A program made the translations under genes and the position numbers. A DNA stretch of 64,000 bases from Verrucomicrobiota bacterium (GTDB lineage Bacteria > Verrucomicrobiota > Kiritimatiellia > CAIQIC01 > JAGNIJ01), in NCBI GenBank assembly GCA_022710725.1, contig JAKLGK010000008.1, forward strand, positions 247,212-311,211, read 5' to 3'. Below are positions 60,358 through 64,000 of this stretch, one piece after another. Within the stretch, counting starts at the first letter, position 1; the number at the start of each line of letters is the position of its first letter. The notes beneath the pieces are model-generated. The model saw only the letters and a list, made by a program, of their open reading frames with translations. It searched no databases and was not told the origin of the DNA.

Positions 60358-62460
60358 ATGTCTCGCAAAAAAAAGAAGGCTCTGAAAACAGGCGCGCAGG
60401 AAGATGCCCCTGCGGCGCCCAAGGTCGTTCCGGAACCGGACGGTCCGAAACGCATGGCCTTGGGAAAAACAGGCGACGCGACCTCGCCGTCCTTCGGCCT
60501 TGCCGGATGGAAAGCCGTGGCCCTGCTGTTCGGCCTGGCCCTGGTCGCGCGCCTGTGGGCCCTCGGCCGCGCCGACTTGTGGTGCGATGAAATCCTCTTC
60601 GTCGGGCGCTCGCATGCGCCCAAGTCGCCCCTGCGCCTGCTGGCCGTCTGCTGGCGCGAGTTTCTCCTGGTCACGCACCTGCCCCTGCCGGAAATCCTGC
60701 AGAACCTCTTCCTGTGGCTGTGCCTGCCCTTCGATCCGGACTTGATCTACAACAACGGCCTGCAACGCCTGCCGGCCGCCCTCTGGGGCGCCGGCAGCGT
60801 GGCGCTCCTGTTCCGTCTTGGCGCCAAGATCGTCCGCCCAGCCACAGCCTGGGTGGCGGCCTTGTCCATGTGCTTCTTCTTCTACCCCGTCTATTACTCC
60901 CGCGAGGTGTACTACTACGCCCCGCTCATCTTCTTTGCCGCGGCGGCGTTCAACCTCTATGCCGACCTGTTGATCCGAAGGCCTGTAACACGACGCGCCG
61001 CCGTGGCGCTTGCCGTGTGCCTGTCCGCCATGGCCCTTTCCCATTTGACCGGTATTCTGCTGGTCTTCCTGCTCTTCCTGTTTCATCTCGGCTGGCTGGG
61101 CTGCTCCAGGATCCGGCGCGCGAATCCGCCGCCCGATTCGCCGCCGGCGCCGCCCGCCCGAAGCACGCTCTGGTTCCTCCCGGCCTTGCTGCTCGCCCTG
61201 CCGTTCGTGCTCCGGTTGGCGCTTCAGCCGGTGGAGCCGCTCATGGAAGGATCGCCCCTGTCCGTTCCCCGGATGCTCTTGTACGTGCTCGGCAAGTTCA
61301 CCCTGGGGACGGCGCGGCCCTGGGGGATCCTGGGCGTCGGGATCATGGTCCTGGGTTTCGGGGAACTGCTGGCGAAAGGGCCGCAGCGCGAAGCGCGCCG
61401 CTCGCTGGGCTTGTTCACGCTGGCCGGCTTCCTGATCCTGGCCGTCTGGCAGACGCGCACCCAGTTCGCGGTCCGTTACTTCACTGTCCTGCTGCCCCTG
61501 TTCATGCTGATCTGGGCAGCCGGCCTCGAAACGATCGCGCGGTCCGCCGCCCGCCTCGGCCGGGTCGGGGCCTCCGGCGCCGAGCGAATGACCCTGGGCC
61601 TGGGCGCGGTGTTCATCCTGGCGCATCTCGCGTTCTTCCTCCCGCCCCTCTACCAGCTGCGCGCCAAGGGCCGGGACTACGGCGGGCTGGCGCGCTGGCT
61701 GACGGAAAACCTGCGGCCCGGGACCCCCTACTTCTTCGAATATGGCGGGTGGGACTCGAGGTTCGTCCCCGTCTATTTCCCCACCCTCGGGCTGGCCCAC
61801 GCGATCACGGAAACAGGATACGGGCCGGAATTCCATGCCTTCCTCCGCGAGCAGCAGACCAACCTGGTCGCCCGCTTCCCGGAATCCGCCGGTATCGAAG
61901 CCGCGGGCGCCGAATGGCCGCCGCTTTCGCGCTTCTACCGGCGCAAGCACGAACTGCGGAACGAGGGGATTATCCGCCTGATACGGAAGGGCATCTGGTT
62001 CGAGCTTCCGCTGGGCGACCGAACCCCGGGCGACCTGAACATCTGGTACAATACCCGGGATGACGCCGCGGACCTCGCCCGCGAGGCCGGCGCGCCGGCC
62101 TACTTCGACTTCGAGGGCGCCGAGTGCGCACAGATGGCGCAGGATGTGTATGTGCATGCCGCGCAAGGCAACCGGATGACCGTGCGCGTGGTCAACCTGG
62201 CCCCCGCCCCGCAGCGCGGGCGCTTTCGCCTCGAAGGGGCCCTGAACACCTCGCAAGCCCTTTGTCCTCTCTATGTCACCTGGCAAAACCAGTTGCTCCT
62301 GCAGACCTCTTGCGTGCAACGCACTCCGTGGATCCTGGAAACCCCGCCCGTGGAACTACCCGCCGGGGAACACGAACTGGTGTTGCGGGCGGGCTCCCGG
62401 GACGAGGCCCCCGTGCTGAACGTGGCCGTCCTGCAGGCGGACTTCCTGCCGGTGCCGTGA
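60358..62460 (+). CDS. GT-C membrane glycosyltransferase, larger paralogue
   Basis: 700 residues from the ATG eight bases after AAAGG (ATG 60352 is too close to it). A basic cytoplasmic tail (SRKKKKALK), then about ten transmembrane helices starting at residue ~55. The first loop has ADLWCDEILFVGRS, with the Asp-Glu pair expected of a GT-C catalytic site. A PPPDSPPAPPA linker joins two membrane halves. The last ~250 residues are soluble and end in a beta-rich domain (VELPAGEHELVLRAGS). Substrate unknown; same pathway as its neighbours by operon position (29 bases after the radical SAM gene). Confidence 0.75.
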   Translation: MSRKKKKALKTGAQEDAPAAPKVVPEPDGPKRMALGKTGDATSPSFGLAGWKAVALLFGLALVARLWALGRADLWCDEILFVGRSHAPKSPLRLLAVCWREFLLVTHLPLPEILQNLFLWLCLPFDPDLIYNNGLQRLPAALWGAGSVALLFRLGAKIVRPATAWVAALSMCFFFYPVYYSREVYYYAPLIFFAAAAFNLYADLLIRRPVTRRAAVALAVCLSAMALSHLTGILLVFLLFLFHLGWLGCSRIRRANPPPDSPPAPPARSTLWFLPALLLALPFVLRLALQPVEPLMEGSPLSVPRMLLYVLGKFTLGTARPWGILGVGIMVLGFGELLAKGPQREARRSLGLFTLAGFLILAVWQTRTQFAVRYFTVLLPLFMLIWAAGLETIARSAARLGRVGASGAERMTLGLGAVFILAHLAFFLPPLYQLRAKGRDYGGLARWLTENLRPGTPYFFEYGGWDSRFVPVYFPTLGLAHAITETGYGPEFHAFLREQQTNLVARFPESAGIEAAGAEWPPLSRFYRRKHELRNEGIIRLIRKGIWFELPLGDRTPGDLNIWYNTRDDAADLAREAGAPAYFDFEGAECAQMAQDVYVHAAQGNRMTVRVVNLAPAPQRGRFRLEGALNTSQALCPLYVTWQNQLLLQTSCVQRTPWILETPPVELPAGEHELVLRAGSRDEAPVLNVAVLQADFLPVP

Positions 62461-63176
62461 GCGCGACCATGCCGGCCGGAAAACAGACGGGCATCAGCGT
62501 CGTCATCCCGTGCCTCGACGAGCAGGCGGGCATCGGCGCCGTGGTGCGGGACGCCCTGCGGGGGATCCGGGACTCCGGGCTGCCGGGGGAAGTCCTCGTG
62601 GTGGATAACGGCAGCACGGACGGCTCGGCGGACATCGCGCAGCAGGCCGGCGCGAGGGTGGTGCGCGAGCCGGTCCGGGGATACGGGGCCGCCCTCCGGC
62701 GCGGAATGGCCGAGGCGCAGCAGGCCTTCCTGGTCATGGGAGACGGCGACCGCTCCTATGACCTGGCCGATATCCCCCGCCTCGTGGAGCCCCTTTGGAG
62801 AAACGAGGCCGATCTGGTCATGGGGGACCGGATGCGCGATATCCGGCCGGGGGCCATGCCGTGGCTGCACCGCCGGCTCGGGAACCCCCTGTTCTCCCTG
62901 CTGGTCCGGGTCCTGTTCCGCAACAACACCGTCCACGACGTGCATTGCGGGCTGCGCGCCATCCGGAAGGAATCCTATACCGCGCTACAGTGCGCCACCA
63001 CGGGCATGGAATTTGCCAGCGAAATGGTGGTCCGGGCTTTTCGCGCGAAGCTCCGCATCCAGGAAATCGCCGTGGTCTACCATCCCCGCGTGGGCGTGTC
63101 CAAACTGCGGTCCTTCCGGGACGGATGCCGTCACCTGCGGTTCGTGATAAGGGAAGCCTTCCTCGCCAAACCATAA
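62457..63176 (+). CDS. Family 2 glycosyltransferase (dolichyl-/polyprenyl-phosphate sugar synthase type)
   Basis: 239 residues if started at the GTG overlapping the previous stop (GTGA, as at 58913); the ATG at 62469 is the alternative. GT-A fold motifs: SVVIPCLDEQAGI, EVLVVDNGSTDGSADIA, VMGDGDRSYDLADIPRL (DxD-like), MGDRMRDI, RRLGNPLFSLLVRVLF, DVHCGLRAIRKE. No C-terminal membrane helices. It most likely makes the polyprenyl-phosphate sugar donor used by the two GT-C enzymes upstream, which gives the operon a coherent logic. Confidence 0.88.
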   Translation: MSATMPAGKQTGISVVIPCLDEQAGIGAVVRDALRGIRDSGLPGEVLVVDNGSTDGSADIAQQAGARVVREPVRGYGAALRRGMAEAQQAFLVMGDGDRSYDLADIPRLVEPLWRNEADLVMGDRMRDIRPGAMPWLHRRLGNPLFSLLVRVLFRNNTVHDVHCGLRAIRKESYTALQCATTGMEFASEMVVRAFRAKLRIQEIAVVYHPRVGVSKLRSFRDGCRHLRFVIREAFLAKP

Positions 63177-63788
63177 CGGCGCGCTTTTCATCCCCGCCAA
63201 CGGGATGGCACAGCCGGAAAGGCCATTGTCGTTCGCCATGGCGCGTCGCGGGCGGCCGACTGAGCGCAGGAAAACCGTCAGGCAGGTTTCCGGATAGGTT
63301 CTTAGCAGAGATCGGAAATCGTAAGACGACGTGACCGCCCCCCGATTCCGGACCCTTTTCAGTGAGAGTCGTGGCCCGTTGTTGACCCTCTTTCCAGCGC
63401 TACGGCCGCCGTTGTGGCCTCTGCGCTGCCGCTCTTTTTATATAAAATGGCGGGCCGCGCCATGCCGCATGATGTCCTTGCACGCTTTCCACTTTTCTAA
63501 GACACGCGATGCCTCACGAATCCCGTCGAACGCATTCCGGTCACACACCAACCCGCGGCGGCTTCCCTCCGGGCAGAAGGAAACGCCGAGCTTTCCCATG
63601 TCCAATTGCCACTTGTCACCCCTCCGGCGTATTGGTAGCTTGTGCCGCAGTTCTTTGTGATTTCTCGCTGTCATATAGCCGTTGTAACGTTGAGATCCTC
63701 TTTTCTAACAATACTGTCACAAGACGCGTTTTTTAAACGCGCAATAAAACACAATAATCAACGCAACTAGCGTGATTGCAACAAGTGC
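63177..63788. other. Gene-poor segment before tRNA-Ser; doubtful integrase fragment
   Basis: About 610 bases with no supported gene. A minus-strand frame at 63438-63674 (78 codons) includes PIRRRGDKWQLDMGKLG, weakly reminiscent of the arm-binding domain of tyrosine integrases, which often sit beside tRNA genes; the match is too short to call. Composition drops in GC toward 63700. The tRNA promoter should lie near the right end but I see no clear boxes. Confidence 0.3.
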
Positions 63789-63879
63789 GGAGAGGTGCCA
63801 GAGCGGTTGATTGGGCACGCCTGGAGAGCGTGTTTACCCCAAAAGGGTAACGTGGGTTCGAATCCCACCCTCTCCGCCA
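63789..63879 (+). tRNA. tRNA-Ser (anticodon GGA)
   Basis: Acceptor GGAGAGG (63789-63795) pairs with CCTCTCC (63869-63875); discriminator G and an encoded CCA follow. The anticodon loop CTGGAGA carries GGA; a long variable arm (TTTACCCCAAAAGGGTAA) marks a class II tRNA; T-loop GTGGGTTCGAATCCCAC is present. Confidence 0.97.
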
Positions 63880-64000
63880 GTTTTGATTTTTCCGATTTTC
63901 CGCGACGACCGACCACGGGACCGGGAAGCGGACATGCAACACGGGATCGGTTCTCGATCCGAGCGACCGGAAGACTTCCCCCGACGACGCGACGGCGGAC
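63880..64000. other. Window end, no feature seen
   Basis: 121 bases after the tRNA with a T-rich start (GTTTTGATTTTTCCGATTTT) that may help termination; nothing else recognised. Confidence 0.4.

Noticed and set aside
63733..63942. Minus-strand frame containing RGWDSNPRYPF
   Set aside because: It is the antisense of tRNA-Ser; this peptide is a well-known artefact of such antisense reading.

Overview
The window is high-GC DNA from a Gram-negative-type bacterium. I infer the PVC group, most likely Kiritimatiellota or Verrucomicrobiota. The signs are: very long exported proteins rich in Thr/Asn built from Ig-like, lamin-tail, choice-of-anchor, kelch and MBG-type modules; a pseudopilin-like exported protein; SUMF1, LytR-CpsA-Psr and lauroyl-acyltransferase genes. 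This rests on protein style only; there is no rRNA in the window.

Layout. 1-11.1 kb: a truncated lamin-tail surface protein, small exported proteins (3D-domain lipoprotein, KTSC protein, RRM protein), an LCP transferase, a zinc-ribbon membrane protein, a hybrid histidine kinase with a degenerate ATPase domain, a small beta-barrel protein, and a 986-residue DOMON/starch-binding-like exported protein paired with a pseudopilin-like protein. 11.1-15.3 kb: a minus-strand operon of four genes, each overlapping the next by ATGA (SUMF1 protein, lauroyl acyltransferase, an RluA-TatD fusion, tcdA). The fusion is joined by a 54-base palindrome. 15.4-26.3 kb: a membrane/coiled-coil protein, fusA, dnaE, a TPR lipoprotein and yjbQ, with an unusual hairpin cluster at 25.67-25.91 kb.

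26.6-57.3 kb is the accessory part. It holds an ISL3 transposase remnant, then a 2,913-residue exported 'polyhydrolase' carrying five catalytic domains (three serine beta-lactamase-like domains, one S41 protease, one alpha/beta hydrolase). Next come an NTF2-Cache protein, gldA, and a second exported protein with three beta-lactamase-like domains, interrupted by a one-base frameshift. A decayed REP-associated transposase (RAYT) with terminal inverted repeats follows, then a 3,745-residue MBG/kelch surface protein on the minus strand. The polyhydrolase and the MBG giant are unrelated, yet both carry, just inside the start of the gene, three copies of the palindrome TTCCA-N5-TGGAA at 31-base spacing, read in three different frames. 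The MBG gene also has a sigma-54-like promoter, GTCTCA/TGAGAC dyads and the remnant of a sigma-54-type response regulator upstream.

57.4-63.2 kb is a tightly packed plus-strand operon for lipid-linked sugar or lipid modification (two GT-C membrane glycosyltransferases, a B12-type radical SAM enzyme, a GT2 enzyme). The window ends with a tRNA-Ser(GGA).
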